Assembly (NCBI GenBank): GCA_913064775.1
Contig: CAJYAD010000001.1
Coordinates: forward strand, 1 to 64,000
Length of the DNA: 64,000 nt
Direction of reading: 5' to 3'
Source of the DNA: an uncultured Albidovulum sp.
GTDB taxonomy: Bacteria > Pseudomonadota > Alphaproteobacteria > Rhodobacterales > Rhodobacteraceae
Part shown: piece by piece, positions 37,231 through 46,851 of the stretch
How the letters are laid out: each line of letters opens with the position of its first letter
Numbering within the stretch: the stretch's first letter is position 1
Translations under genes and position numbers: made by a program
Notes under the pieces: model-generated
What the model saw: the letters and a program-made list of their open reading frames with translations, nothing else
What the model was told of the DNA's origin: nothing
The model's database searches: none

Positions 37231-38634
37231 ATGATTCCGGTCAGGGGATACGAGGGACAGAAGATCGCCGTGCTGGGGCTGGGGCGCTCGGGCCTGGCCA
37301 CCGCGCGGGCGCTGGCCGCCGGCGGCGCCGAGCCGCTGGTCTGGGACGACAGCCCCGAAGCCCGCGCCAAGGCCGAGGCCGAGGGCTTCGCCCCCCACGA
37401 TCTGACGCGCGCGCGCGCTTTCGAGGGCGTCGCCGCGTTGATCCTGAGCCCGGGCATCCCGCATCTTTACCCGGCGCCGAACCCGATCGTCGACCGCGCC
37501 CTGACCGAGGGGATCCCGGTCGACAATGACATCGGGCTGTTCTTTCGCTCTTTCGCGACGCCCGAATGGGACCGTCTGGAAACGCCGCCCAAGGTGGTCG
37601 CGGTGACCGGCTCGAACGGCAAATCCACCACCACGGCGCTGATCCACCATATCCTGCAGGTCGCGGGCCGTCCGGTGCAGATGGCCGGCAACATCGGCCG
37701 TGGCGTGCTGGATATCGATCCCGCCGGCGACGGCGCGGTGGTGGTGCTGGAGCTTAGCTCCTACCAGACCGATCTGGCGCGGGCGCTGACCCCCGACATC
37801 GCCGTCTTCACCAATCTCTCGCCCGATCATCTGGACCGGCACGGCGGCCCGGGCGGCTATTTCGCCGCCAAGCGCCGGCTGTTCGCCGAGGGCGGGCCGG
37901 ACCGCGCGGTGATCGGCGTGGATGAGGTCGAGGGTCGCTTTCTGGCCAATCAGCTGTCCGAGGGGCCGGGCGATGACCGGGTGATCCGCATTTCTTCAGG
38001 GACCAAGCTGGAGGGCGCGGGCTGGTCGGTCTTCGCGCGCAAGGGGTTCTTGTCGGAATGGCGCAGGGGGCGGCAGGTGGCCTCGATCGACCTGCGCGGG
38101 ATTGCCGGTCTGCCCGGGGCGCACAACCATCAGAACGCCTGCGCGGCCTATGCGGCGGTGCGCCCGCTGGGGCTGGCGCCGAAGCTGATCGAAGCGGCCC
38201 TGCACAGTTTCGCGGGCCTGCCGCACCGCAGCCAGCTGGTGGCCGAACGCGCCGGGGTGCGCTTCGTGAACGACTCGAAGGCCACCAATGTGGACAGCGC
38301 CGCCAAGGCGCTGCAGGCCTTTCCCCGCATCCGCTGGATCGCCGGGGGTCTGGGCAAGGAGGGCGGCATCGCTTCGCTTGCGCCGCATCTGGACCATGTG
38401 GTGAAGGCCTATCTCATCGGCCATTCGGCGCGCGATTTCGCGCTGCAGCTTGGCGACACCGCGCATGAGATCTGCGAGACGATGGACGTGGCCGTCGCCC
38501 GCGCCGCCGCCGAGGCCGAGCCGGGCGACACCGTCCTCTTGGCCCCCGCCGCCGCGAGTTTCGACCAATATCCGAATTTCGAGAAACGCGGCGAGGATTT
38601 CACCGCCCGGGTGCAGGCGCTGGACGCGGGGTAG
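37231..38634 (+). CDS. murD: UDP-MurNAc-L-alanine--D-glutamate ligase
   Basis: Second Mur ligase of the stem peptide, 467 residues. The N-terminal Rossmann domain has [20 protein letters not shown], the ATP loop is [20 protein letters not shown], followed by [30 protein letters not shown] and the C-terminal [15 protein letters not shown] with GGLGKEGG. The frame is open upstream to 37168, but the family begins at the ATG at 37231. The gene is set off from mraY by the inserted kinase and a repeat, so it may have its own promoter. Confidence 0.96.
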   Translation: MIPVRGYEGQKIAVLGLGRSGLATARALAAGGAEPLVWDDSPEARAKAEAEGFAPHDLTRARAFEGVAALILSPGIPHLYPAPNPIVDRALTEGIPVDNDIGLFFRSFATPEWDRLETPPKVVAVTGSNGKSTTTALIHHILQVAGRPVQMAGNIGRGVLDIDPAGDGAVVVLELSSYQTDLARALTPDIAVFTNLSPDHLDRHGGPGGYFAAKRRLFAEGGPDRAVIGVDEVEGRFLANQLSEGPGDDRVIRISSGTKLEGAGWSVFARKGFLSEWRRGRQVASIDLRGIAGLPGAHNHQNACAAYAAVRPLGLAPKLIEAALHSFAGLPHRSQLVAERAGVRFVNDSKATNVDSAAKALQAFPRIRWIAGGLGKEGGIASLAPHLDHVVKAYLIGHSARDFALQLGDTAHEICETMDVAVARAAAEAEPGDTVLLAPAAASFDQYPNFEKRGEDFTARVQALDAG

Positions 38635-38762
38635 GCCCCCCGGCCTTGGGCGTAAAGCCGCGTGGTTGCGGCCTTTCTTCTAGCCAGCAAGGCGCCTATC
38701 GGTTAAACTTGGCGTCAGACCCGGCAAACGGGCGTTCTTGAGGCAGCAAGCGGTTTTCTCCG

Positions 38763-39926
38763 ATGACAGAAATGGTCTATGGCGCCTTGCCGGCACAGGC
38801 AGGCGAGCCGGTTCTTCCCCGCTGGTGGCGGACGGTCGACAAATGGTCGATGTTGGCGGTGTTCGTGCTTTACGGCATGGGGCTGCTTCTGGGCCTTGCG
38901 GCCTCGGTCCCGCTGGCCACCCGCAACGGGCTGCCGCCGTTCCATTATGTCGACCGGCAGGCGGTGTTCGGCGCAGTGTCGATGGTGGTGATGCTGCTGA
39001 CCTCGACGCTGTCGCCCGACCGGGTGCGGCGGCTGGGGGTGGTGGGGTTCCTGTTCGCCTTCATCGCGCTGTCGCTGCTGCCGATCTTCGGGTCGGACTT
39101 CGGCAAGGGCGCCACGCGCTGGTTCTCGCTCGGCTTTCTCACCGTGCAGCCGTCGGAATTCGTCAAGCCGTTCTTCGTGATCCTCTGCGGCTGGCTGATG
39201 TCCGCCAGCCAGGAAATCAACGGCCCGCCGGGCAAGTCGATCTCCTTCGCGGTGGCGATCGTCGTTGTCGCCTTCCTTGCGGCCGAGCCCGATTTCGGCC
39301 AATCGGCGCTGATCCTGTTCGCCTGGGGCACGATCTATTTCGTCGCCGGCGCGCCGATCACCCTGCTGGCGACGGTGGGCGGCATGGTCGCGGGCGGTGG
39401 CATGCTGGCCTATCAATATTCCGACCACTTCGCGAAACGGATCAACGGCTATCTCGCCGCCGATGTCGATCCGCGCACCCAGATCGGCTTTGCCACCAAC
39501 GCGATCCAGGAGGGCGGCTTCTTCGGCGTCGGCGTCGGCAATGGTCAGGTGAAATGGTCGCTGCCCGATGCCCACACCGATTTCATCATCGCCGTCGCGG
39601 CCGAGGAATACGGCATGATCCTGGTCTTCGTGATCATCGCGCTCTATGCCGTCATCGTGATCCGTTCGCTGGCCCGCCTGATGCGCGAGCGCGACCCCTT
39701 CACCCGGCTGGCCGGGACCGGGCTGGCCTGCATCTTCGGGGTGCAGGCGATCGTGAACATGGGCGTGGCCTGCCGGCTGCTGCCGGCCAAGGGGATGACA
39801 CTGCCCTTCATCAGCTACGGCGGCTCGTCGATCCTCGCGGCGGGGATCACCATGGGCATGCTGCTGGCCCTTACACGCAGCCGGCCGCAGGGGCAGATCG
39901 GCGATATCCTCGGCCGGGGGCGCTGA
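38763..39926 (+). CDS. ftsW: Septal peptidoglycan glycosyltransferase FtsW
   Basis: SEDS-family polymerase of 387 residues with about ten membrane helices, partner of FtsI. Marks are [20 protein letters not shown], the catalytic region [20 protein letters not shown] and [32 protein letters not shown], and the large loop [20 protein letters not shown] with [10 protein letters not shown] and the C-terminal [10 protein letters not shown]. The ATG is 128 bases after murD, the widest gap in this half of the cluster; a small hairpin (GCCGC/GCGGC, about 38659) lies in it. The stop overlaps murG. Confidence 0.95.
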   Translation: MTEMVYGALPAQAGEPVLPRWWRTVDKWSMLAVFVLYGMGLLLGLAASVPLATRNGLPPFHYVDRQAVFGAVSMVVMLLTSTLSPDRVRRLGVVGFLFAFIALSLLPIFGSDFGKGATRWFSLGFLTVQPSEFVKPFFVILCGWLMSASQEINGPPGKSISFAVAIVVVAFLAAEPDFGQSALILFAWGTIYFVAGAPITLLATVGGMVAGGGMLAYQYSDHFAKRINGYLAADVDPRTQIGFATNAIQEGGFFGVGVGNGQVKWSLPDAHTDFIIAVAAEEYGMILVFVIIALYAVIVIRSLARLMRERDPFTRLAGTGLACIFGVQAIVNMGVACRLLPAKGMTLPFISYGGSSILAAGITMGMLLALTRSRPQGQIGDILGRGR

Positions 39927-41053
39927 TGGCGGCCAAAGCCCCGCTACTTCTGATCGCGGCGGGCGGGACGGGCGGACACATGTTCCCCGCTCAGGCGCTG
40001 GCCGAGGCGATGGTGCGCAAGGGCTGGCGGGTGCGCCTGTCCACCGACGCGCGCGGCGCGCGCTACACCGGCGGTTTTCCCCATGTGGTCGAAGTGCGCC
40101 AGATGCCGTCGGCCACCTTCGCACGGGGCGGGGCGCTGGCCCGCGCAGGTGTGCCTTTCCGCATCGCTGGTGGTATCCTGAAGGCGGTGTTCGCGATGCT
40201 GGCCGACCGGCCGCGCGTGGTGGTGGGTTTTGGCGGCTATCCGACGATCCCGGCGCTGTCGGCGGCCTGGCTGCTGCGCGTGCCACGGATGATCCATGAA
40301 CAAAACGGCGTGCTGGGCCGGGTGAACCAGATCTTCGCCCGTCGGGTCGATGCGGTGGCCTGCGGCACCTGGCCCACCGCCCTGCCGCGGGGGGTGAGCG
40401 GCGTGCACACCGGCAACCCGGTGCGCCGCGCGGTGCTGGACCGTGCGGGCGCGGCCTATATCCCGCCCGGCGACTATCCGATGAGCCTGGTGGTGATCGG
40501 CGGCTCTCAGGGCGCGCGGATCCTGTCGGATGTGGTGCCGGCCGCCGTGGCCGCGCTGCCCGAGGCGCTGCGCGCCAATATCCGCGTCGCCCATCAGGCC
40601 CGCGACGAGGATCTGGCGCGCGTGACCGACGCCTATGACGCCGCCGGCATCCGGGCCGAGGTGCAGCCCTTCCTTCAGGACATCCCGCGCCGGTTTTCCG
40701 AGGCGCAGCTGATCATCTCGCGCTCGGGCGCCTCGTCGGTGGCGGATATCGCGATCATCGGCCGGCCCTCGATCCTGATCCCCTTTGCGGCGGCGACCGG
40801 AGATCACCAGACGGCGAATGCCCGTGGGCTGGTGGAGGCCCAGGCCGCGATCCTGATCCCCGAACGCGCCCTTGACGCGCGGGCGCTGGCAGGGCAGATC
40901 GCCATGATCCTGACCCAGCCCGAGGCGGCCGAGATGATGGCGCGCGGAGCCGGGGGGCATGCCCGGCCCGACGCCTGCGAGCGGCTGGCCGAGATGGTCG
41001 AGGGGCTGGCGCTCGGCGCGGGCGGGCGGCTGAACAAAGAGGCTCAAGAATGA
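39926..41053 (+). CDS. murG: Lipid II synthase MurG
   Basis: Membrane-associated GT28 glycosyltransferase, 375 residues, that adds GlcNAc to lipid I to give lipid II. The acceptor-side loop is [20 protein letters not shown], followed by [19 protein letters not shown] and [15 protein letters not shown]. The donor half has [35 protein letters not shown] and [17 protein letters not shown]. The ATG shares one base with the ftsW stop, and the end overlaps murC by four bases. Confidence 0.97.
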   Translation: MAAKAPLLLIAAGGTGGHMFPAQALAEAMVRKGWRVRLSTDARGARYTGGFPHVVEVRQMPSATFARGGALARAGVPFRIAGGILKAVFAMLADRPRVVVGFGGYPTIPALSAAWLLRVPRMIHEQNGVLGRVNQIFARRVDAVACGTWPTALPRGVSGVHTGNPVRRAVLDRAGAAYIPPGDYPMSLVVIGGSQGARILSDVVPAAVAALPEALRANIRVAHQARDEDLARVTDAYDAAGIRAEVQPFLQDIPRRFSEAQLIISRSGASSVADIAIIGRPSILIPFAAATGDHQTANARGLVEAQAAILIPERALDARALAGQIAMILTQPEAAEMMARGAGGHARPDACERLAEMVEGLALGAGGRLNKEAQE

Positions 41054-42453
41054 ATGCGGCGACCAAACTTCCCGGAGAGCTGGGGGCGATCCATTTCGTC
41101 GGCATCGGCGGCATCGGCATGTCCGGCATCGCCGAGGTGCTGCTGAACCTGGGCTACCGGGTGCAGGGGTCGGATCTGAAGGCGACCAAGATCACCGACC
41201 GGCTGGAAAAGCTGGGCGCGACGATCTTCGTCGGCCAGAAGGCCGGGAACGTGGCCGAGGCCGAGGTGGTGGTGATTTCCTCGGCGATCAAGCCCGGCAA
41301 TCCCGAGCTGGAAGAAGCCCGCCGCCGCCAGCTGCCGGTGGTGCGCCGCGCCGAGATGCTGGCCGAGCTGATGCGCCTGCGCTCGAACATCGCGGTGGCC
41401 GGGACGCATGGCAAGACCACGACGACGACCATGGTGGCGACGCTTCTGGACAAGGGCGGCTTCGATCCCACGGTGATCAACGGCGGTATCATCCACGCCT
41501 ATGGCTCGAACGCGCGGGCTGGCGAGGGCGAGTGGATGGTGGTCGAGGCCGACGAGTCGGACGGCTCTTTCAACCGGCTGCCGGCGACCATCGCGATCGT
41601 CACTAATATCGACCCCGAGCATATGGAACATTGGGGCAGTTTCGACAGCCTGCGTCAGGGCTTCACCGATTTTGTATCGAACATCCCGTTCTACGGGCTG
41701 GCGGTCTGCTGCACCGATCATGCCGAGGTGCAGGCGCTGGTGGGGCGGCTGACCGACCGGCGCGTGGTGACCTTCGGCTTCAACGCTCAGGCCGATGTGC
41801 GCGCGGTCAACCTGACCTATGAGAACGGCGTGGCGCATTTCGACATCGCCCTGAACGGCGAGGGCGAGGGCAGCAAAATCGAGGGCTGCACCCTGCCGAT
41901 GCCGGGCGACCACAACGTGTCGAACAGCCTGGCGGCGGTGGCGGTGGCGCGGCATCTGGGCATGAAGAAGGACGAGATCCGCGAGGCGCTGGCCAATTTC
42001 GGTGGCGTCAACCGGCGCTTCACCAAGGTGGGCGAGGTCGATGGCGTCACTATCATCGACGATTACGGCCACCATCCGGTCGAGATCGCCGCCGTGTTGA
42101 AGGCCGCGCGTCAGGCCACCAAGGGCCGGGTGATCGCGGTGCATCAGCCGCACCGCTATTCGCGCCTGCATTCGCTGTTCGACGATTTCTGCACCTGCTT
42201 CAACGAGGCCGATGTGGTCGCCATCGCCGAGGTCTATGCCGCCGGCGAAGACCCGATCCCCGGCGCCACCCGCGACGATCTGGTCGCCGGGCTGATCGCC
42301 CATGGCCACCGCCACGCCCGTGCCATCCTGAACGAGGACGATCTGGTACGGCTGGTGCGCGAGCAGGCCGGCCCCGGCGACATGGTGGTCTGCCTTGGCG
42401 CCGGCACGATCTCGGCCTGGGCCAATGCGCTGCCGGAACGGCTGAAGGGCTAG
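41050..42453 (+). CDS. murC: UDP-N-acetylmuramate--L-alanine ligase
   Basis: First Mur ligase, 467 residues, adding L-Ala to UDP-MurNAc. It shows [20 protein letters not shown], the P-loop [48 protein letters not shown] and [18 protein letters not shown] with HQPHRYSRL. In this family murC is normally followed by murB; here only the small DUF2484 gene follows before the gene order changes. Confidence 0.97.
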   Translation: MNAATKLPGELGAIHFVGIGGIGMSGIAEVLLNLGYRVQGSDLKATKITDRLEKLGATIFVGQKAGNVAEAEVVVISSAIKPGNPELEEARRRQLPVVRRAEMLAELMRLRSNIAVAGTHGKTTTTTMVATLLDKGGFDPTVINGGIIHAYGSNARAGEGEWMVVEADESDGSFNRLPATIAIVTNIDPEHMEHWGSFDSLRQGFTDFVSNIPFYGLAVCCTDHAEVQALVGRLTDRRVVTFGFNAQADVRAVNLTYENGVAHFDIALNGEGEGSKIEGCTLPMPGDHNVSNSLAAVAVARHLGMKKDEIREALANFGGVNRRFTKVGEVDGVTIIDDYGHHPVEIAAVLKAARQATKGRVIAVHQPHRYSRLHSLFDDFCTCFNEADVVAIAEVYAAGEDPIPGATRDDLVAGLIAHGHRHARAILNEDDLVRLVREQAGPGDMVVCLGAGTISAWANALPERLKG

Positions 42454-42456
42454 GGG

Positions 42457-42702
42457 ATGGCGGCGCCGTTGGTCTGGGGGATGCTCTGGGTGGTGGCTGC
42501 CGCCTGCATCGCCGCCCTGCCGCGCCGGTTCCACCTTTGGGGCGCGATCCCGCTGCTGATCACCGCGGTGCCGCTGGTGGTGCTGATCTTCCGCAGCTCG
42601 GGGGCGCTTTTTGGGTTGGTCGCGGTGGCGGTGCTGATCTCGGTCCTGCGCTATCCGCTGCTCTACCTTGGCCGCAGGCTCTGGACCCGGCTGGCGGGGT
42701 AG
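42457..42702 (+). CDS. DUF2484 family small membrane protein
   Basis: An 81-residue protein with two or three hydrophobic segments (MAAPLVWGMLWVVAAACIA, HLWGAIPLLITAVPLVVLIF, LFGLVAVAVLISVLRYPLLY) and a basic end. It matches the DUF2484 family, which in Rhodobacteraceae sits between murC and murB. The ATG is three bases after the murC stop, with AGGGG upstream, so it belongs to the dcw transcript. Function is unknown; its conserved place suggests a link to cell wall synthesis. Confidence 0.82.
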   Translation: MAAPLVWGMLWVVAAACIAALPRRFHLWGAIPLLITAVPLVVLIFRSSGALFGLVAVAVLISVLRYPLLYLGRRLWTRLAG

Positions 42703-42757
42703 GGGGCTTCGCGCGCTCCGGGCAGGGGGGAAGCGGCAATTCGGTTTGCCACGGCGG

Positions 42758-42810
42758 CGGCGGGGGCTCTGCCCCCTGCACCCCCGGAGTATTTCTACCA
42801 AAGTGAAAGC
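42758..42810 (-). repeat. Dispersed hairpin repeat, copy 4
   Basis: GGGGGCTCTGCCCCC, TGCACCCCCGGAGTATTTC, TACCAAAGTGAAAG: same layout as copy 2. It marks the spot where the dcw gene order is broken, between DUF2484 and the oxidoreductase gene. Confidence 0.8.
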
Positions 42811-42882
42811 CAGGAGCGGTCTTTGCTTGCACTTCTGTCCCATTGTGGCTGGGGTGCGGCCGACGAAATCGGAGGTCTGACG

Positions 42883-43851
42883 ATGACGACGCAACTCAAC
42901 TGGGGCATCCTGAGCGCGGCCAAGATCGCCCGTGAATTCGTGGCCCCCGCGATCCATGCCTCCGCCCGGGGTCGTATCGCCGCCGTCGCCAGCCGCACCC
43001 CAGGCAAGGCCGAGGCGCTTGCTGCCCCCTACGGCCCGGTCACGATCCACCACGATTACGACGCGCTGCTGGCCGATCCCGGGGTCGACGCCGTCTATAT
43101 CGGCCTGCCCAATGCCGCCCATGTCGAATGGACCGAAAAGGCCCTGCGCGCCGGCAAGCATGTGCTCTGCGAGAAGCCCCTGTCGATGCAGGCCGATCAG
43201 ATCCAGTCGCTGATCCGCACCCGGGACGAGACCGGCTGCTTCGCCGCCGAGGCCTTCATGGTCACCCATCATCCGCAATGGCTGCGGGTGCGAGAGTTGG
43301 TCGCGGCGGGCGAGATCGGCACCCTGATCGGCGTTCAGGGCGGGTTTTCCTTCTTCAACGACGATCCGGGCAACATCCGCAACGATGCGGCCCAAGGCGG
43401 CGGCGCGCTGCGCGACATCGGCGTCTACCCCTCGGTCGTGACCCGCTTCGTCACCGGCGAGGAGCCGCAGGACATCTGTGCCCGCCTGACCTGGGAGAAC
43501 GGCATCGATGCCTCGGCCCGGGTCTGGGCCGATTTCCCCTCTTTCACGCTGGAGTTCTTCGTCTCGATGCGCCGTGCGCTTTGGCAGCAGATGCTGTTTC
43601 ATGGCGACAAGGGCTGGATCCGGGTCAACGCGCCGTTCAACGCCGAGGTGTATGGCGATCCGGTGATCGAGATCTTCACCGGCGTCGGCGGCCGCCGGAC
43701 CGAGCGCTTTACCCGGGTCGACCAATACGTGGCCCAATCCGATGCCTTCGCCGCCAGCGTTCTGGATGGCGCGCCCTATGCCTGCCCGCTGGAATTCTCG
43801 CTCGGCAACCAGAGCATGATCGACGCGATCTACAGGGCCGAAAGCGCCTGA
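42883..43851 (+). CDS. Gfo/Idh/MocA family NAD(P)-dependent oxidoreductase
   Basis: A 322-residue sugar- or polyol-dehydrogenase-like protein. The N-terminal Rossmann fold opens LNWGILSAAKIAREFVAPAI; DAVYIGLPNAAHVEWTEKAL and GKHVLCEKPLSMQA hold the conserved EKP motif. The C-terminal beta-sheet domain has GGGALRDIGVYPSVVTRFVTG, where the family has its GG-L-D-G motif. It resembles the dimeric dihydrodiol/D-xylose dehydrogenase branch, but the substrate is not assignable. A GGAGGT site fixes the ATG at 42883. No pathway partners lie beside it. Confidence 0.88.
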   Translation: MTTQLNWGILSAAKIAREFVAPAIHASARGRIAAVASRTPGKAEALAAPYGPVTIHHDYDALLADPGVDAVYIGLPNAAHVEWTEKALRAGKHVLCEKPLSMQADQIQSLIRTRDETGCFAAEAFMVTHHPQWLRVRELVAAGEIGTLIGVQGGFSFFNDDPGNIRNDAAQGGGALRDIGVYPSVVTRFVTGEEPQDICARLTWENGIDASARVWADFPSFTLEFFVSMRRALWQQMLFHGDKGWIRVNAPFNAEVYGDPVIEIFTGVGGRRTERFTRVDQYVAQSDAFAASVLDGAPYACPLEFSLGNQSMIDAIYRAESA

Positions 43852-43870
43852 GGCCCCCGGGCGGGCGCCG

Positions 43871-45040
43871 TCACACCTCGGGCAGCATCCGTTCCAGCAG
43901 GCGCACCATGTTGCCGCCCATCACCTTTGCGATCACCCGCTCTTCCAGCCCGGCCGCCATCAGCGCTGCCGTGACCTGCGCCAGACCCGAGGTATCGAAG
44001 GGCTGCGCCACCGCGCCGTCGAAATCCGACCCGAGCGAGACGTGATCTTCCCCCAGCAGCCCGACCGCCGCGACCACCGCCCCGGCGATGCCCCGGGGTG
44101 AGGGGTCACCGATCACCTCGGCCCAATAGCCGATCCCGGCGACGCCGCCGCGCGCCATGATCTCGGCCATCAGCGGATCGGGAAAGTTGCGCGGGCTTTG
44201 GCAATGCGAACAGATGCCGGTGTGGCTGACCACCAGCGGCACATCGGTCATCGCCATCACGTCGCGCGCGGTCTGTTCCGAGGAATGGGTGAGGTCGATG
44301 ATGAACCCCATCTCGACCATCCGCGCCACCACGCGGCGGCCATAGTCCGTCAGCCCCGCCCCCGAGGCGCCATGCAGCGAGCCGCCCATCTCGGTGTCGA
44401 GGAAATGATGCAGCCCGATCAGCCGGAAGCCCGCCTGCCACAGCCGGTCGAGGTTCTCGATCCGCCCGTCCAGCACATGCGCGCCCTCGGCCCCCAGCAC
44501 GGCGCCGACGGTCTGCGCCCCGCCCGCCCGCGCTGCCAGCAAATCGCGCAGATCGGCCCGGGTGCGCAGCAGTTTCACCGCCTCGGGGGCGCGCAGGGCA
44601 AAGCGCTGCAGGCGAGACGCCTGATAAAGCCCACGCTCGCACAGGCTGCGCCAGGTGCGCGCCGGCCAAAGCTGCGCCATCGCCAGTAGGGTGATGCGGT
44701 CGGCGCCGGGCTCATTCTGGATCACGTTCATTCCGGCGGGCACGCAGGTGACGGTGGTGAAGACCTGCAGCGCGACATTGCCCTCGCGCAGGCGCGGGAA
44801 ATCGACATGCCCGCGCCGCCCGCGCCGCAACAGGTTGCGCTTCCACAGCAGTGAATCGCAATGCCAGTCGCCCACCACCAGCCGCGCATGCAGCGCCCGC
44901 GCGGCCTCGGGCACCGGCGCCAGCCGCCCGGGCAGCACCGCGTTCATGCCGCGCTCAACGATCGCCGGCCCGAAGATCAGGACGCCCGCAAGCCCCAGCC
45001 CCAGCAATGCCAGCACGCCCAGCCCGATCTCCAGCATCAT
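43871..45040 (-). CDS. Membrane dipeptidase, peptidase family M19
   Basis: Zinc-dependent renal-dipeptidase-type hydrolase, 389 residues. An N-terminal hydrophobic segment (LEIGLGVLALLGLGLAGVLI) anchors or exports it. The metal and catalytic motifs are visible: VVGDWHCDSLLW (DxHxD type), GAEGAHVLDG, DLTHSSEQTARD, VVSHTGICSHC and SLGSDFDGAV. It lacks the early HEAT-like extensions of some relatives. The start at 45040 (MMLEIG) is supported by GGGAGGAGG just upstream; an in-frame earlier ATG would put charged residues before the membrane segment. Substrate: dipeptides, possibly with a D-residue, as in this family. Confidence 0.9.
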   Translation of the reverse strand: MMLEIGLGVLALLGLGLAGVLIFGPAIVERGMNAVLPGRLAPVPEAARALHARLVVGDWHCDSLLWKRNLLRRGRRGHVDFPRLREGNVALQVFTTVTCVPAGMNVIQNEPGADRITLLAMAQLWPARTWRSLCERGLYQASRLQRFALRAPEAVKLLRTRADLRDLLAARAGGAQTVGAVLGAEGAHVLDGRIENLDRLWQAGFRLIGLHHFLDTEMGGSLHGASGAGLTDYGRRVVARMVEMGFIIDLTHSSEQTARDVMAMTDVPLVVSHTGICSHCQSPRNFPDPLMAEIMARGGVAGIGYWAEVIGDPSPRGIAGAVVAAVGLLGEDHVSLGSDFDGAVAQPFDTSGLAQVTAALMAAGLEERVIAKVMGGNMVRLLERMLPEV

Positions 45041-45070
45041 TGCCGCCTCCTCCCGCGCCGCGCGCTCTTC

Positions 45071-45116
45071 ATGGTTCCCCAAATACGCCGGGGGTCCGGG
45101 GGCTGGCCCCCGGCGC
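45071..45116 (+). repeat. Dispersed hairpin repeat, short form
   Basis: ATGGTTCCCCAAATACGCC, GGGGGTCCGGGGGCTGGCCCCCGG. It has the same plan (AT core, GGGGG, GC hairpin) with a different AT core. A fragment of this short form, CATGGTTCCTCAAATACGCC, recurs at 46638-46657. Confidence 0.6.
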
Positions 45117-45121
45117 CTGCC

Positions 45122-45658
45122 TCACAATCCTTCGAATTCGCACAGGTAATGCACGTCCATCCCCAGCCCTTCCAGCCGCGCGCGCCCGCCCAGACCCGGC
45201 AGGTCGACGATAAAGGCGCAGCCCATGACCTCGGCCCCCAACCGCTCGATCAGCTTGATCCCGGCCTCGGCGGTGCCGCCGGTGGCCAGCAGGTCGTCGA
45301 CCAGCAGCACCCGCTCGCCCGCCGCCAGCGCATCGTCATGGATCTCGACCACCGCCTCGCCGTATTCCAGCTTGTACTCCTGCGCGATCGTGGCGCCGGG
45401 CAGCTTGCCCTTCTTGCGCACCGGCACGAAGCCCACCGACAACTGATGCGCGATCGCGCCGCCCAGGATGAAGCCCCGCGCCTCCAGCCCCACGACCTTG
45501 TCGATCGGTTGGCCGGCATAGGGGTGCAGCATCTGGTCGATCGCCATGCGGAAACCGCGGGCATCGGCGAACAATGTGGTCACGTCGCGAAACAGGATCC
45601 CCTCATGCGGGAAATCGACAATCGTGCGAATGTAATCCTTCACGGTCTTCTTTTGCAT
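45122..45658 (-). CDS. apt: Adenine phosphoribosyltransferase
   Basis: Cytoplasmic purine-salvage enzyme, 178 residues, making AMP from adenine and PRPP. It shows [47 protein letters not shown] and the PRPP-binding loop [19 protein letters not shown]. The start is the ATG at 45658, one base after the mtnP stop. Coupling with mtnP makes sense: the phosphorylase releases adenine from methylthioadenosine, and Apt recovers it as AMP. Confidence 0.97.
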   Translation of the reverse strand: MQKKTVKDYIRTIVDFPHEGILFRDVTTLFADARGFRMAIDQMLHPYAGQPIDKVVGLEARGFILGGAIAHQLSVGFVPVRKKGKLPGATIAQEYKLEYGEAVVEIHDDALAAGERVLLVDDLLATGGTAEAGIKLIERLGAEVMGCAFIVDLPGLGGRARLEGLGMDVHYLCEFEGL

Positions 45659-45659
45659 C

Positions 45660-46532
45660 TCAGCCCCCCAGAACCCGGCCTGCCACAGCATCAAGCTTCG
45701 CCAGCAGCGCCGCGTCGCGCTTGGCCGGCGCGGTCATCAGCGCATGGTCCAGCGCATGATCGCACCCCCCGGGGCAGGGGCGGCGCTCGGCCCCCAAAAG
45801 CGGCGCAAGCCCGCCGACCAGCGCCTGCGCGCGACCCGCGTTGCCGGTGAGCGTGGCGATCACCGCGGCGACATCCACCGCCTCATGCCCGTCATGCCAG
45901 GCGTCGTAATCGGTGACCATCGCGACCGAGGCATAGCAAAGTTCGGCCTCACGGGCGAGCTTGGCCTCGGGCATCGCCGTCATCCCGATCAGATCCGCCC
46001 CCCAGGCGCGATGCATCTCGCTTTCGGCCCGGGTCGAGAATTGCGGCCCCTCCATCGCCACATAGGTGCCGCCGTCATGCACGGTGATGCCCGCGTCCAG
46101 CGCCGCTGTCAGGCAGGCGGCCGACAGCGTCGGGCAGGTGGGGTTGGCAAAGGCCACATGGGCCACGCAACCGGCGCCGAAGAAGCTTTTCTCGCGCAGG
46201 ACGGTGCGGTCGATGAACTGGTCGACGATGACGAAATCGCCCGGCGCCATTTCCTCGCGGAACGACCCGCAGGCAGACACCGCGACCAGATCGGTCACCC
46301 CAAGCCGCTTCATCGCGTCGATATTGGCGCGGTAGGGCACCGAGGTGGGGCTGTGCACATGCCCGCGCCCGTGACGCGGCAGGAAAGCCATCTTCACACC
46401 ACCGATCCGGCCCGTCAGGATCTGGTCCGACGGCGCCCCCCAGGGCGTGTCCACCGCCTGCCAGCGCGCCTCTTCCAGACCGTCGATCTCGTAGACGCCC
46501 GAGCCGCCGATCACCCCGATTACCCGTTCCAT
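45660..46532 (-). CDS. mtnP: S-methyl-5'-thioadenosine phosphorylase
   Basis: Purine nucleoside phosphorylase-fold enzyme, 290 residues, that splits 5'-methylthioadenosine from polyamine synthesis into adenine and methylthioribose-1-phosphate. Family marks are [72 protein letters not shown] and [19 protein letters not shown]. The frame is open upstream, but the family begins at the ATG at 46532. It is followed by apt in the same operon and is divergent from the MFS gene. Confidence 0.96.
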   Translation of the reverse strand: MERVIGVIGGSGVYEIDGLEEARWQAVDTPWGAPSDQILTGRIGGVKMAFLPRHGRGHVHSPTSVPYRANIDAMKRLGVTDLVAVSACGSFREEMAPGDFVIVDQFIDRTVLREKSFFGAGCVAHVAFANPTCPTLSAACLTAALDAGITVHDGGTYVAMEGPQFSTRAESEMHRAWGADLIGMTAMPEAKLAREAELCYASVAMVTDYDAWHDGHEAVDVAAVIATLTGNAGRAQALVGGLAPLLGAERRPCPGGCDHALDHALMTAPAKRDAALLAKLDAVAGRVLGG

Positions 46533-46851
46533 GCCTGCCTCCGGCTGTTCTTGCGCGCGCAGACTAAGGGGAATGCAGACGCAGCGAAAGGGGGGCGCGC
46601 GGTCCGCATGTTGGGCCATTCCGGCAAAGCCCCTTTCATGGTTCCTCAAATACGCCCGCGGCGCGCGCCAACCTGCGCCAACCTGCGCCACACCCGGGCC
46701 CGCGCGGCGCCGTGCCGTGCCGATCGCCTCGGATCTCGCATCATAGTGAGCTGTCGTGCAATCATGTTGCATGCGCAACGAAGCCGCGCTCGCTAGCCTC
46801 CCTGGCCGAGAAGGCCGCCGTGGCGGCCTGACCACGCAAGAGGGGGAGATC
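46533..46851. other. Divergent control region between mtnP and the MFS gene
   Basis: No gene is supported. It contains a short-form repeat fragment (46638-46657), a direct repeat of CGCCAACCTG (about 46667-46690), and a small palindrome GTTGC-ATGC-GCAAC (46766-46779) upstream of the MFS start that could be a regulator site. Promoters for both directions must lie here, but I could not fix them. Confidence 0.4.
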
